From: Amycolatopsis sp. NBC_01480
Lineage (GTDB): Bacteria > Actinomycetota > Actinomycetes > Mycobacteriales > Pseudonocardiaceae
NCBI RefSeq assembly: GCF_036227205.1
Contig: NZ_CP109442.1
Span: 4,402,001 to 4,466,000 of the forward strand
Length of the DNA: 64,000 nucleotides
Direction: 5' to 3'
Of the stretch, positions 51,317 to 59,611 are shown in pieces (position 1 is the stretch's first letter; each line of letters opens with the position of its first letter). A program made the translations under genes and the position numbers. Below the pieces are notes generated by a model that worked only from the letters and a program-made list of their open reading frames with translations, searched no databases and was not told the origin of the DNA.

Positions 51317-52572
51317 AGCTGGCTGTGGTCGGCGGTGGGTCCACCTACACGCCGGAGCTGGTCGACGGGATCGCCGGGCGGCGCTCCACATTGGACGTCG
51401 ACGAGATCGTGCTGATCGACCCCGACGCCTACCGGGTGGAGGCCGTCGGCGGGTTCAGCCAGCGGCTGCTGGACCACGCCGGGCACCCGGCCCGGGTGCG
51501 CACGACCGCGAACCTGGAGGAAGGCGTCGAGGGTGCTTCGGCGGTCCTGATCCAGCTGCGCGTCGGCGGGCAGCGGGCGCGCGCGACGGACGAGACGTTC
51601 CCGCACGCGTGCGGCTGCCTCGGCCAGGAGACGACGGGTGCGGGCGGGCTGGCGAAGGCGCTGCGGACGGTGCCGGTGGTGCTCGACATCGCCGAGCGCG
51701 TGCGCAAAGTGGCGGGCGAGGACACCTGGATCGTCAACTTCACCAACCCGGTCGGCATCGTCACGCGGGCGTTGCTGCAGGAGGGCCACCGCGCGGTCGG
51801 GCTGTGCAACGTCGCGATCAACCTGCAGCGGAAGTTCGGGAAGCTGCTCGGCGCCGGCACCGGGGACGTCAAGCTCGTCCACACCGGACTGAACCACCTG
51901 AGCTGGGAGCGCGGCGTTTTCGTCAACGGCGTGGACCGGCTGCCCGAGCTGCTGTCCGAGCACGCGGAGTTCCTCGGCGAGGAGGTCACGGCGCCGGTCG
52001 AGTGGATGCGGCGGATGAACGCCGTGCCGTCGTACTACCTCAAGTACTACTACGCCCACGACGAGCAGGTGGCCAAGCAGCTCAAAGAGCGCCCGCGCGC
52101 CGAGGTGGTCAGCGATGTGGAGGAGGAGCTGCTGAAGCTCTACCTCGACCCGGAGCAGGTGACGAAGCCGGATTCGCTGGAGAAGCGCGGCGGCGCGTAC
52201 TACTCGGAGGCGGCGGTGCAGCTCGTGCACGCGCTGACCGCGGGCGGGCCGGCGGAGGAGCACGTGGTGAACGTGCCCAACAACGGCACGTTCGGCTTCC
52301 TGCCGGACGACGCGGTGATCGAGGTGTCCTCCACTGTGGACTCCGGCGGGGCGGTGGCGATCCCGCAGAAGCCCGTCGAGCCGCGGTTCGCCGGGCTGAT
52401 CGCGGCCGTGACGGCGTACGAGCACCTGGCGTTGGAGGCGGCGGTCAAGGGCGGGCGCGACCGGGTGGCCGACGCGCTGCTGGCCCACCCGCTGATCGGG
52501 CAGTACACCAAGGCCGACCAGCTGGCCGACTCCCTGGTGTCGATCAACCGCGACTTCCTGCCATGGGCATGA
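51313..52572 (+). CDS. GH4 family 6-phospho-beta-glucosidase-type enzyme
   Basis: 419 aa. GH4 enzymes use NAD+ and a divalent metal in a redox-assisted hydrolysis. The NAD motif VVGGGSTYTPELVDGI is at the N-terminus and the metal ligands are C165 (GLCNVAIN) and H195 (GLNHLSW). The pattern GQETTGAGGLAKALRTVP is typical of the 6-phospho-beta-glucosidase branch. Phosphorylated substrates usually come from PTS uptake; here uptake is by an ABC importer and a kinase gene follows, which implies a different route to the phospho-sugar. ATG 51313 overlaps the permease stop. Confidence 0.9.
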   Translation: MKLAVVGGGSTYTPELVDGIAGRRSTLDVDEIVLIDPDAYRVEAVGGFSQRLLDHAGHPARVRTTANLEEGVEGASAVLIQLRVGGQRARATDETFPHACGCLGQETTGAGGLAKALRTVPVVLDIAERVRKVAGEDTWIVNFTNPVGIVTRALLQEGHRAVGLCNVAINLQRKFGKLLGAGTGDVKLVHTGLNHLSWERGVFVNGVDRLPELLSEHAEFLGEEVTAPVEWMRRMNAVPSYYLKYYYAHDEQVAKQLKERPRAEVVSDVEEELLKLYLDPEQVTKPDSLEKRGGAYYSEAAVQLVHALTAGGPAEEHVVNVPNNGTFGFLPDDAVIEVSSTVDSGGAVAIPQKPVEPRFAGLIAAVTAYEHLALEAAVKGGRDRVADALLAHPLIGQYTKADQLADSLVSINRDFLPWA

Positions 52573-53558
52573 GGCCGGTCGAACCAGCAGTCGTCGCAAT
52601 CGACGGAGGCAACAGCAAAACCGAGGTGCTGCTGGTGTCGCGCGACGGCGGGGTGCTCGCCCAGTCGCGCGGCCCCGGCGCCTCGCCGCAGAACGTCGGG
52701 GTGGAAGGATGTGTTACGGCGCTTGAATCCCTGGTGGCCGAGGCGCTGACTTCGGCCGGGCTGCCGGCGGAGCGGCCGTACGGCGTGCACACCTCGGCGT
52801 ACCTGGCCGGGCTCGACTTCCCGCGTGAGGAAGAACCGCTGTTCGAAGCGCTCCTCGCGCGCGGCTGGAGCACCACGCTGGAGGTCGGCAACGACGTCCT
52901 CGCGCTGCTGCGCGCGGGCAGCTCGGACGGCACCGGCATCGCCGTGGTCTGCGGTGCGGGGATCAACGCCGCGGGCATCGGCCCGGACGGCCGCGTGCAC
53001 CGGTTTCCCGCGCTGGGCAGGGTTTCCGGCGACTGGGGCGGCGGCTACCGGCTCGGTGAGGAGGCCCTGTGGTGGGCCGTCCGCGCGGAAGACGGACGTG
53101 GCCCCCGGACGGAATTGCAGACCGCGGTGGCGGGCTTCTTCGGCCTGCCGACGCTGCTCGACGTGGTGCAGGGCCTGCACTTCGGCGAAATCGACTCGGC
53201 GTCGATCCACGGCCTGTGCCCGCTGCTGTTCGAGGTCGCGGCCGAGGGTGACGAGGTGGCCCAAGAAGTGGTCACGCGGTTCGTCGAGGAGGTGAGCGTG
53301 CTGGTCGCGGTGATCGTGCGACGGCTGGACCTCACCGAATCGGCCCCGGAGGTGATCCTCGGCGGCGGCGTGCTGACCGGCGTCGGCGCGCCGGTGATCG
53401 CGGAGATCGAGCGGCGATGCCTGAAAGTGGCGCCGCTCGCGCGAGTGCGGGTGGTCGACGTGAACCCGGTTGTCGGCGCGGCCCTGTTCGGCCTCGACGC
53501 GCTGGGCGCGCCCGCCTCGGCGAAGGCCGCGCTGAAGGCCGCCACCCAGCGGGCCTGA
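52569..53558 (+). CDS. BadF/BadG-type sugar kinase (N-acetylglucosamine kinase-like)
   Basis: 329 aa of the ASKHA fold with phosphate 1 motif AIDGGNSKTEVLLV, VVCGAGINAAGI, the SGDWGGGYRLGEEALWW loop typical of GlcNAc/glucosamine kinases, and the adenosine motif VILGGGVLTG. It is the last gene of the sugar operon; ATG 52569 overlaps the GH4 stop (an ATG at 52563 is equally possible). It could phosphorylate the imported glycoside for GH4 or the sugar set free by it. Confidence 0.88.
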   Translation: MRPVEPAVVAIDGGNSKTEVLLVSRDGGVLAQSRGPGASPQNVGVEGCVTALESLVAEALTSAGLPAERPYGVHTSAYLAGLDFPREEEPLFEALLARGWSTTLEVGNDVLALLRAGSSDGTGIAVVCGAGINAAGIGPDGRVHRFPALGRVSGDWGGGYRLGEEALWWAVRAEDGRGPRTELQTAVAGFFGLPTLLDVVQGLHFGEIDSASIHGLCPLLFEVAAEGDEVAQEVVTRFVEEVSVLVAVIVRRLDLTESAPEVILGGGVLTGVGAPVIAEIERRCLKVAPLARVRVVDVNPVVGAALFGLDALGAPASAKAALKAATQRA

Positions 53559-53566
53559 CCACCAAA

Positions 53567-53619
53567 GCCGTCAAGGCCTCCTTACCCGCGTCCGGCGCGG
53601 GCAAGGAGGCCTTGACGGC
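53567..53619. terminator. 24-bp hairpin, intergenic repeat family B copy 2
   Basis: Arms 53567-53590 and 53596-53619 pair with one mismatch around a 5-nt loop; the arm sequence matches the copy at 951-1001. It fills the gap between the sugar kinase stop and the convergent AHSA1 gene stop, so it probably ends transcription from both sides. Confidence 0.82.
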
Positions 53620-53635
53620 CGTTGTCCCAGTGAGG

Positions 53636-54148
53636 TCAGCGGACCGCGACGGTCTCGCCGGTCTCCAGCAGGGACTTGAGGTCCGAGAGGACCCAGGCCC
53701 AGCCGCCGCCCGCGTTCTGGCCGGGGCCGGCGTCGAGGTCCTCGTGCACCCCGGCGACCATCGCGGCGTGGTTCGGCGCGCCGGTGACGTCGTGGGTGAC
53801 GGTGAGCCGGGTGCCCGTCGACTTGGTTTCCTCGATGTCGTAGGTGAGCGTGGTGTACGGCTCCGCGATCAGCGACGGGTCCATGGTCAGCCGCCAGGTG
53901 ATGACCAGTCTGCGCGGCGGGTCGACCTCGACGACCTCACCGTCGAGCAGGTCGCCGGTGAACCCGGAGTCGATGAACGCCTGCGTCGGGCGGACGCGGT
54001 GCTTGCCGCCGGGCGTGAGGTCGAAGTCGGCCAGGCCGCCGTAGCCGTACTTCTCCGTCCACTCGGGCTTGGTGATGGCGTCCCAGATCGCCTGCGGGCT
54101 CGCCTTGATGTAGACGCGGTTGACCTGCACGGTCTTCGTCTCGGTCAT
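53636..54148 (-). CDS. SRPBCC/AHSA1 domain protein
   Basis: 170 aa of the START-like AHSA1 family (VYIKASPQAIWDAITKPEWTEKYGYGGLADFDLTPGGKHR; MVAGVHEDLDAGPGQNAGGGWAWVLSDLKSLLETG). Such proteins bind hydrophobic ligands in a helix-grip cavity and are commonly paired with an ArsR regulator, as here. ATG 54148 overlaps the regulator stop (ATGA). The ligand is unknown. Confidence 0.88.
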   Translation of the reverse strand: MTETKTVQVNRVYIKASPQAIWDAITKPEWTEKYGYGGLADFDLTPGGKHRVRPTQAFIDSGFTGDLLDGEVVEVDPPRRLVITWRLTMDPSLIAEPYTTLTYDIEETKSTGTRLTVTHDVTGAPNHAAMVAGVHEDLDAGPGQNAGGGWAWVLSDLKSLLETGETVAVR

Positions 54149-54471
54149 TCGGGTGACTCCTTCTCCAGTTCGGCTTTGAGGTCGAGCAGCGCCGCGGTGT
54201 GGCGGGCGGTGTACTTGCCGATCCACCGGTCGTGGATCTGCCGGATCGGCACCGCGTTCAGGAAGTGCCGCTTCTCGCGGCCTTCCTTGCGGCTGGTGAC
54301 CAGTCCGGCTTCTTCCAACAGCTTCAGGTGTTTCATCACGCCGAAGCGCGTCATGTCCACTTCGGACTCCAGCTCGCCCAGCGTCCGCCCGTCCCGGGCG
54401 AACAGCAGGTCGAGCAGGAACCGCCGGGTGGGGTCGGCCAGCGCCTTGAACACCTGGTCGTCCTCCGGCAT
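54145..54471 (-). CDS. ArsR-family transcriptional regulator
   Basis: 108 aa winged helix (FKALADPTRRFLLDLLFARDGRTLGELESEVDMTRFGVMKHLKLLEEAGLVTSRKEGREKRHFLN). It lacks the CxCxxC metal site, so it is not a metal sensor of the ArsR/SmtB type. It leads a two-gene operon with the AHSA1 gene. ATG 54471 is chosen because a -10 TATTCT ends exactly 6 nt before it; an upstream in-frame start would lie inside the promoter. Confidence 0.88.
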   Translation of the reverse strand: MPEDDQVFKALADPTRRFLLDLLFARDGRTLGELESEVDMTRFGVMKHLKLLEEAGLVTSRKEGREKRHFLNAVPIRQIHDRWIGKYTARHTAALLDLKAELEKESPE

Positions 54472-54477
54472 GAGCCG

Positions 54478-54507
54478 AGAATAGGTGACCAAAAGGTCAC
54501 ATGTCAA
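54478..54507 (-). promoter_or_regulatory. Leaderless promoter with an operator in its spacer, ArsR operon
   Basis: On the minus strand TTGACA (54507-54502), 18 bp, TATTCT (54483-54478), 6 nt, ATG 54471. The spacer is occupied by the perfect palindrome GTGACC-TTTT-GGTCAC (54500-54485). An ArsR dimer bound there would block polymerase directly, indicating autorepression. Confidence 0.75.
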
Positions 54508-54550
54508 CCAATGCGGCGCCGCAGGACCGTTCGCGGTCCTGCGGCGCTGG

Positions 54551-55918
54551 TTACAGCAGGGCGCCGAGCGGGAGGATCAGCCCGATCGCGACCACGGAGA
54601 TGATCGTCTCCATCACCGACCAGGTCTTCAGCGTCTGGCCGACCGACATGCCGAAGTACTCCTTGACCAGCCAGAACCCGGCGTCGTTCACGTGCGAGAA
54701 GAACAGCGAGCCGGCGCCGATGGCGAGCACCAGCAGGGCGTTGTGGGTCGGGTCGAGGGTGGCGGCCAGCGGGGCGACGATGCCGGCGGCGGACACCGTC
54801 GCGACCGTCGCCGAGCCCGTGGCCAGCCGGATCGCGACGGCGACCAGCCAGCCCAGCAGCAGCGGGGAGAAGTGGGCGCCGGTGGCGAGGCTGGTGATCA
54901 CGTCGCCGACGCCCGCGTCCACCAGCGTCTGCTTGAATCCGCCGCCCGCGGCGACGATCAGCATGATGCCGGCGATCGGGCCCAGTGACTCGCCGATGAT
55001 CGAGGTCAGCTTGGCGCGGTTGAGCCGCGCGGGGCGGCCCAGCACGACCATGCCGACGAGCACGGCGAGCAACAGGGCGACCAGCGGGTCGCCGACGAAG
55101 TCGAGCACCCGGCGGACGCCGTTTTCCTTGCCCGCCAGGATGTCCGCCAGCGCCTTGGCCAGCATGAGCACCACGGGCAGGAGCACAGTGGACAGTGTCG
55201 CGGCGAAGCTCGGCCGGTGCTCGGTGTCGCTGCGCTCCGAATCGGGCACGAGCCGTTCGGGCGGCGTGGCGTCGGGCACGAGCTTCGCGGCCAGGCGGCC
55301 GAACAGCGGGCCGGCGATGACCACCGTCGGCAGGCCGACGAGCAGGCCGAGGGCGAGCGTGAGGCCGACGTTCGCGCCGAGTGAGCCGGCGGCCGCGAGC
55401 GGGCCGGGGTGCGGCGGGATCAGGCCGTGCAGCACCGAGAGCCCGGCCAGCGCCGGAACTCCCAGCAGCAGCACGGGTTTCCCGCTGCGCTTGGCGACCA
55501 GCAGCACCACCGGGATCAGCATCACCAGGCCGATCTCGAAGAACATCGGCAGCCCGATCAGCGCGGCGATCAGCGCCATCGCCCACGGCAGCCCGCGCCC
55601 GCGGACCCGGCCGAGCACGGTGTCGACGATCCGGTCCGCGCCACCGGAATCGGCCAGCAGCTTGCCGAGCATCGCGCCGAACGCGATCAGCACGCCCACC
55701 GACGCGATGGTGCTGCCGACCCCGCTCTCGAAGCTCTTCAGCAGCTTGTCGACCGGCATCCCGGCAACCAGGCCGAGCACGCCGGAGCCGAGGGTGAGCG
55801 CGAGCAGCGGGTGCAGCTTCACCTTGCTGATCAGGACGACGATCACGGCGATGGCGAGCACCGTCGCGGCGATCAGGCGGGTGTCGTGGCCGGTCCAGCC
55901 GGCGGCGAGGGTGGTCAT
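54551..55918 (-). CDS. gntP: Gluconate:H+ symporter, GntP family
   Basis: 455 aa with about 12-14 TM segments. Family motifs are VKLHPLLALTLGSGVLGLVAGMP, the ADSGGADRIVD loop, the GLIPPHPGPLAAAG signature, and FSHVNDAGFWLVKEYFGMSVGQTLKTWSVMET near the C-terminus. It imports gluconate, which the overlapping upstream gene product phosphorylates. ATG 55918 overlaps the gntK stop. Confidence 0.94.
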   Translation of the reverse strand: MTTLAAGWTGHDTRLIAATVLAIAVIVVLISKVKLHPLLALTLGSGVLGLVAGMPVDKLLKSFESGVGSTIASVGVLIAFGAMLGKLLADSGGADRIVDTVLGRVRGRGLPWAMALIAALIGLPMFFEIGLVMLIPVVLLVAKRSGKPVLLLGVPALAGLSVLHGLIPPHPGPLAAAGSLGANVGLTLALGLLVGLPTVVIAGPLFGRLAAKLVPDATPPERLVPDSERSDTEHRPSFAATLSTVLLPVVLMLAKALADILAGKENGVRRVLDFVGDPLVALLLAVLVGMVVLGRPARLNRAKLTSIIGESLGPIAGIMLIVAAGGGFKQTLVDAGVGDVITSLATGAHFSPLLLGWLVAVAIRLATGSATVATVSAAGIVAPLAATLDPTHNALLVLAIGAGSLFFSHVNDAGFWLVKEYFGMSVGQTLKTWSVMETIISVVAIGLILPLGALL

Positions 55919-56409
55919 GCGTGCTCCCGGAAGCCGCTCAGAGCGGCGGCGATGATGTCGGCAGGGCTGTCGGCGATGTCGAAGACGCGGCCCGCCTCGT
56001 CTGGCTGCAGCGGCTCGAGGTCCGCGAGCTGGGAGTCGAGCAGCGAGACGGGCATGAAGTGGCCGGTGCGGGTTTTCATCCGCTCGGCGAGCAGGTTCCG
56101 GTCGCCGTTCAGGTGCAGGAACCAGACGCGGCCGCCGGTCCGCAGCACGTCGCGGTACCGGCGTTTGAGCGCGGACGACGTGACTACGCCGCCGGTCTCC
56201 TGGTGCCGCCGGATCCAGTCGGCGATGGACTCGAGCCAGGGCGCGCGGTCGGCGTCGGTGAGCGCGTGGCCCGCGGTCATCTTGTCGATGTTGGCCTGCG
56301 GGTGGAAGGTGTCGGCCTCGGCGTACTCGACGCCCAGCTGTTCGGCCAGTGCCGTGCCGACCGTCGTCTTGCCGGATCCCGAAACGCCCATCACCACGAT
56401 GACGGTCAT
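55915..56409 (-). CDS. gntK: Gluconokinase
   Basis: 164 aa, the usual length, with P-loop GVSGSGKTTVG, ADTFHPQANIDKMTAGHALTDADRAPWL (gluconate-binding region), CSALKRRYRD-like SSALKRRYRDVLR and the lid GHFMPVSLLDSQLADLEPL. It converts gluconate to 6-phosphogluconate, feeding the pentose phosphate pathway. GGAGGT precedes ATG 56409. It is divergent from a FadR-type regulator, with two operators in the gap. Confidence 0.94.
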   Translation of the reverse strand: MTVIVVMGVSGSGKTTVGTALAEQLGVEYAEADTFHPQANIDKMTAGHALTDADRAPWLESIADWIRRHQETGGVVTSSALKRRYRDVLRTGGRVWFLHLNGDRNLLAERMKTRTGHFMPVSLLDSQLADLEPLQPDEAGRVFDIADSPADIIAAALSGFREHA

Positions 56410-56451
56410 CCGCACCTCCCACGTCGTTGTGCCCGGAGCAGTCAAACTCAA

Positions 56452-56483
56452 AAGTACTACTTAATCAAGAAGAAGTAGTACTT
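56452..56483. promoter_or_regulatory. Two identical FadR/GntR-type operators
   Basis: AAGTACTACTT (56452-56462) and AAGTAGTACTT (56473-56483) are each AAGTA-N-TACTT palindromes and contain the GT-N3-AC core of FadR-subfamily sites. Their centres are 21 bp apart, two helical turns, so two dimers would bind the same face. They lie between gntK and the regulator gene and cover its -35 region. Confidence 0.8.
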
Positions 56484-56499
56484 AATCGAATCAGAGGGC

Positions 56500-56505
56500 T
56501 AGGTT
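56500..56505 (+). promoter_or_regulatory. -10 element of a leaderless promoter for the gluconate regulator
   Basis: TAGGTT ends 6 nt before GTG 56512. Confidence 0.6.
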
Positions 56506-56511
56506 GATCGA

Positions 56512-57207
56512 GTGGGGAGTGACAGGCACGAGGAAGTCCTCGACGCATTGGGCGCGGCGATCGCGGGCGGTGAGCTGGCGCCGGGTTCGGTGCTGCGCTC
56601 GGACGAGCTGCAGGAGCGCTTCGGGGCGTCGCGGACTGTCGCGCGCGAAGTCGTGCGCGTGCTGGAGACGATGCGGCTGACCAGCAGCCGGCGGCGCGTC
56701 GGCGTGATCGTGCGCGAACCGGCCGAGTGGAACCACTACGACCCGCGGCTGATCCGCTGGCAGCTGGACGGCCCGGGCCGCGCCGTCGCCCTGCGGACGC
56801 TGACCGAGCTGCGGTCCGGCGTCGAGCCGTGTGCCGCGCGGTTCGCGGCCCTGCGCGCGACGCCGGAGGACCGTGGCCGGCTGCGCGCGCTGGCGGCGCA
56901 CCTCGAGCGCACGGCGCGGGAACGGGACCTTTCGACGTTCCTCGGCCACGACGTCGCGTTCCATGATCTGGTGCTTTCGGCCTCGGGAAATCCGATGTTC
57001 GCGCAGCTGTCCTCGGTGGTCGCCGAGGTGCTGGCGGGCCGCACCGAGCACGGCCTGATGCCCGCGGAGCCGCAGCCGGAAGCCGTCGCCTGGCATGTGG
57101 AGGTCGCCCACGCGATCGACGCGGGCGAGGCCGGCCGGGCGGAGCGCGCGATGCGCGACATCGTGGACCAGGCACGCGACGAGATCGCCGCCGCCGTGGC
57201 CGGGTAA
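56512..57207 (+). CDS. FadR-subfamily GntR regulator of the gluconate genes
   Basis: 231 aa. The winged helix spans residues 5-70 (VLDALGAAIAGGELAPGSVLRSDELQERFGASRTVAREVVRVLETMRL). The all-helical FCD domain follows with metal/ligand residues in FLGHDVAFHDLVLSASGNPMF and VEVAHAIDAGEAGRAERAMRDIV. The sequence fits GntR-type gluconate repressors. Placement and operators imply repression of gntK-gntP and of itself, relieved by gluconate or 6-phosphogluconate. Confidence 0.88.
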   Translation: MGSDRHEEVLDALGAAIAGGELAPGSVLRSDELQERFGASRTVAREVVRVLETMRLTSSRRRVGVIVREPAEWNHYDPRLIRWQLDGPGRAVALRTLTELRSGVEPCAARFAALRATPEDRGRLRALAAHLERTARERDLSTFLGHDVAFHDLVLSASGNPMFAQLSSVVAEVLAGRTEHGLMPAEPQPEAVAWHVEVAHAIDAGEAGRAERAMRDIVDQARDEIAAAVAG

Positions 57208-57251
57208 TCTCGGGCCTGCACTCGACTCTTCACGAATCCGGGGGACTTGAA

Positions 57252-58184
57252 GTGAGCGCGGCGCGTGCCATCGGTTTGATGCTGGGCCTGGCGGCCGACG
57301 GCGCCCTGGGCAACCCCCGGCGACGCCCTCCGGTCACCGCCTTCCGCCGTCTGGCTTCGGTCCCGGCTGCCCCGGCCCCCGCGTCGGTGCGGTCCGTGGT
57401 GGCCGGATTGGGCGTGACGGCCGCGGCGGTGGCCGTCGGAGTGGTCGCCGAACGGGCCGGCCGCGGCCGCCCGGTGATCCAGGCCGCGACGACCGCCGTG
57501 ACCACCTGGGCGGTCGTCGGCGCCGCGGGCCTCGCCACGCAGGGCACCGAACTGGCGCGGGACCTCGAAGAAGGCCGTCTCGAACCGGCCCGCGGCACAC
57601 TGTCCGAATTGGACACCCGCGTCGCGGACAGCCTCGGCATGATCGGGCTTTCCCGTGCGGCCGTGGAAACCCTGGCGGAGAACACGTCCGAAGTGGTCGT
57701 CGCGCCGCTGCTGTGGGGCGCGCTCGCGGGGGTGCCGGGCCTGCTGGCGTCCCGCATGATCAGCGTGCTGCGCCAGACGGCCAGGGGCACCGGCCGGCAC
57801 CACTGGGCGGTCGAACGGATCGACGAGCTGATCCACCTCATCCCGACCCGCGCCGCGGCGGCCCTGACGGTACTGGCGGCCCCCGTCGTCGGCGGCTCCG
57901 CGGGCGGCGCCTGGCGAGCCTGGCGCCGCGACACCATCGCCCACCCCAGCCCCAACGCCGGTCGCGTCGAGGCCGCTTTCGCCGGCGCCCTGGAAATCCG
58001 CGTCGGCGGCCGCACGGTGTACCCGCACGGAGTCGTCGAACTCCCGGTCCTGGGCGTCGGCCGCAACCCGGACGCGGGCCATGTGACGAGGGCTGTGGAG
58101 CTTTCCCGGGTGGTGGGGTGGCTCGCGGGCGCTACTTCGGTAGTGGTGGCCGTGACTGTGGGACTGCGTCACCGCAAGAGCTGA
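57252..58184 (+). CDS. cobD: Adenosylcobinamide-phosphate synthase CobD/CbiB
   Basis: 310 aa integral membrane enzyme that attaches aminopropanol (or its phosphate) to adenosylcobyric acid in B12 synthesis. Family motifs: ADGALGNP (variant of the PDPxxxHP start), GTLSELDTRVADSLGMIGLSRAAVETLAENTSEVVVAPLLWGALAGVPGLLASRMIS, and a late AFAGALEIRVGG. Compared with enterobacterial CbiB, several otherwise invariant residues differ, which is usual in actinobacteria. No cobalamin riboswitch fits in the 44-bp upstream gap. It matches Rv2236c, next to SURF1. Confidence 0.88.
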   Translation: MSAARAIGLMLGLAADGALGNPRRRPPVTAFRRLASVPAAPAPASVRSVVAGLGVTAAAVAVGVVAERAGRGRPVIQAATTAVTTWAVVGAAGLATQGTELARDLEEGRLEPARGTLSELDTRVADSLGMIGLSRAAVETLAENTSEVVVAPLLWGALAGVPGLLASRMISVLRQTARGTGRHHWAVERIDELIHLIPTRAAAALTVLAAPVVGGSAGGAWRAWRRDTIAHPSPNAGRVEAAFAGALEIRVGGRTVYPHGVVELPVLGVGRNPDAGHVTRAVELSRVVGWLAGATSVVVAVTVGLRHRKS

Positions 58185-58196
58185 CCGCAGTCCGCT

Positions 58197-59027
58197 TTAT
58201 CGAACCGCAGTGAACTCTTCGTCGTCTTCAGCCAGCATCTCGGCGACCGACTTCCGCCGTGTCCGGTCCGCCTTGTCCACGGTCAGCGCGCCACCAGGCT
58301 TCAGCTCGCGGATGGTGAAGTACAGCCACCCCAGCACCGCCATGGTGCCGAACGCGATCCACTGCAGCGCGTACGAGAAGAACGGTCCAGAGTCCAGCTG
58401 CGGCAGCGGCAGCGCGCCCAGCACGCCGGGCTGGTTCTGGTCGAGCTGGAAGTAACCGGGCCGGATGGTCAGGCCGGACGAGCGCGCGACCACCTGCGAG
58501 TCGACGGTGTAGCTCTGGAGCTTGCCGTCGGTGGAGGCGTCCGCGAAGGCGTTGCGGTGCTTCGGGTCGGCTTCGTCGCTGCGGATGCGCGCGACCACCG
58601 TCACCTGGCCGCCCGGCGCCGCGGCGTACGGGAGCACGCCGGACTTGTCGTCGAGCCGGACGTAGCCGCGGTCGACGAGGTAGACGGTGCCGTCAGTCGC
58701 GCGCAGGGGCGTCAGCACCTCGAACGCGGCTTCGCCCTGCACGGTCCGCAGCCGGGCCACGACCTCGGCGGACGGGATGTACGTGCCGGTCAGCGACACC
58801 AGGTGCCACTCGTTCTGCTGGTTCGGCGCCGCACCGGGCGCCAGCAGCTGCGAGACGGCCGCCGGCTGCGCGGTGAACGACGCGGTCAGCGCGTTGTTCT
58901 GGGCCGACTGCTCGCCGTCGCGCCGGAACTGCCACGGCGCGAGGAGCGTGAAGCAGCAGACGGCGAAGGTGAACACCACCACCGTCAAAGCCAGCCAGCC
59001 GGGCCGGAGCAGAAAGCGCAACCGCAC
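58197..59027 (-). CDS. SURF1-family cytochrome oxidase assembly protein
   Basis: About 276 aa. TM1 near the N-terminus (PGWLALTVVVFTFAVCCFTLLAPWQFRR) and TM2 near the C-terminus (FFSYALQWIAFGTMAVLGWLYF) enclose the SURF1 external domain (NEWHLVSLTGTYIPSAEVVARLRTVQGEAAFEVLTPLRATDGTVYLVDRGYV). SURF1 helps insert haem into the aa3 oxidase. The start is uncertain: GTG 59027 abuts GGAGGG, TTG 59021 has better spacing, and ATG 59051 and further codons are open upstream. Confidence 0.88.
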   Translation of the reverse strand: MRLRFLLRPGWLALTVVVFTFAVCCFTLLAPWQFRRDGEQSAQNNALTASFTAQPAAVSQLLAPGAAPNQQNEWHLVSLTGTYIPSAEVVARLRTVQGEAAFEVLTPLRATDGTVYLVDRGYVRLDDKSGVLPYAAAPGGQVTVVARIRSDEADPKHRNAFADASTDGKLQSYTVDSQVVARSSGLTIRPGYFQLDQNQPGVLGALPLPQLDSGPFFSYALQWIAFGTMAVLGWLYFTIRELKPGGALTVDKADRTRRKSVAEMLAEDDEEFTAVR

Positions 59028-59105
59028 CCCTCCACGGTAGGCGGTCACCATCCCCGGGCGCGCGGCGACCTCTCCACCAGGCGCGTTCGGGTGGGACAAA
59101 GCGTG

Positions 59106-59567
59106 CTAACCGTGCGCGCGCACCCAGTCGACGAGGGCGGGCATGGCCCGTTCGATCATGCCGAGCACCTCTTCGAACCCGCCGTCGGCGCCGTAGTACG
59201 GGTCCGGCACCTCGGAGCACGGCGGCGCGACGGGGTCGAAGTCCCTGAGCAGCCGAACCCGCCCCGGCTCGGCGACGCGCGCCTGAAGGAACTCGAGGTG
59301 CCCTTCGTCGGCGGCCAGCAGCAGGTCGGCTTCGAGGTCTTCATCGCTCACCTCGGACGCGACGTGCTCCGTGGGGTAGCCGTGCGCCTTCAACGTCGCG
59401 CGCGCCCGCCGGTCTGCCGCCTCCCCGACATGCCACGGCCCCGTCCCGGCACTCGACACCCGAACGGCCCCGTCGAGCCCCGCTTCGGCCAGCTTCGCCC
59501 GGAACACCAGCTCCGCCATGGGAGAGCGGCAGATGTTGCCCGAGCACACGAACACGACATGAGTCAC
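59106..59567 (-). CDS. ptpA: Low-molecular-weight protein-tyrosine phosphatase
   Basis: 153 aa. The catalytic loop CSGNICRSP is at residues 8-16 (Cys nucleophile, Arg) and the acid loop DPYYG near residue 120. It matches M. tuberculosis PtpA, which lies beside SURF1 and is secreted by that pathogen; here no signal peptide is seen. GTG 59567 gives MTHVVFVCSGN. It is divergent from the Nif3 gene. Confidence 0.93.
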   Translation of the reverse strand: MTHVVFVCSGNICRSPMAELVFRAKLAEAGLDGAVRVSSAGTGPWHVGEAADRRARATLKAHGYPTEHVASEVSDEDLEADLLLAADEGHLEFLQARVAEPGRVRLLRDFDPVAPPCSEVPDPYYGADGGFEEVLGMIERAMPALVDWVRAHG

Positions 59568-59611
59568 GGGCGTGAGTCTTCCAGAACCCGGTGACGTGGG
59601 AAGATCCCCTC

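Noticed and set aside
57208..57251. Cobalamin riboswitch in front of cobD
   Set aside because: Only 44 bp separate it from the preceding gene, too short for a B12 riboswitch, and no B12-box-like sequence is visible.
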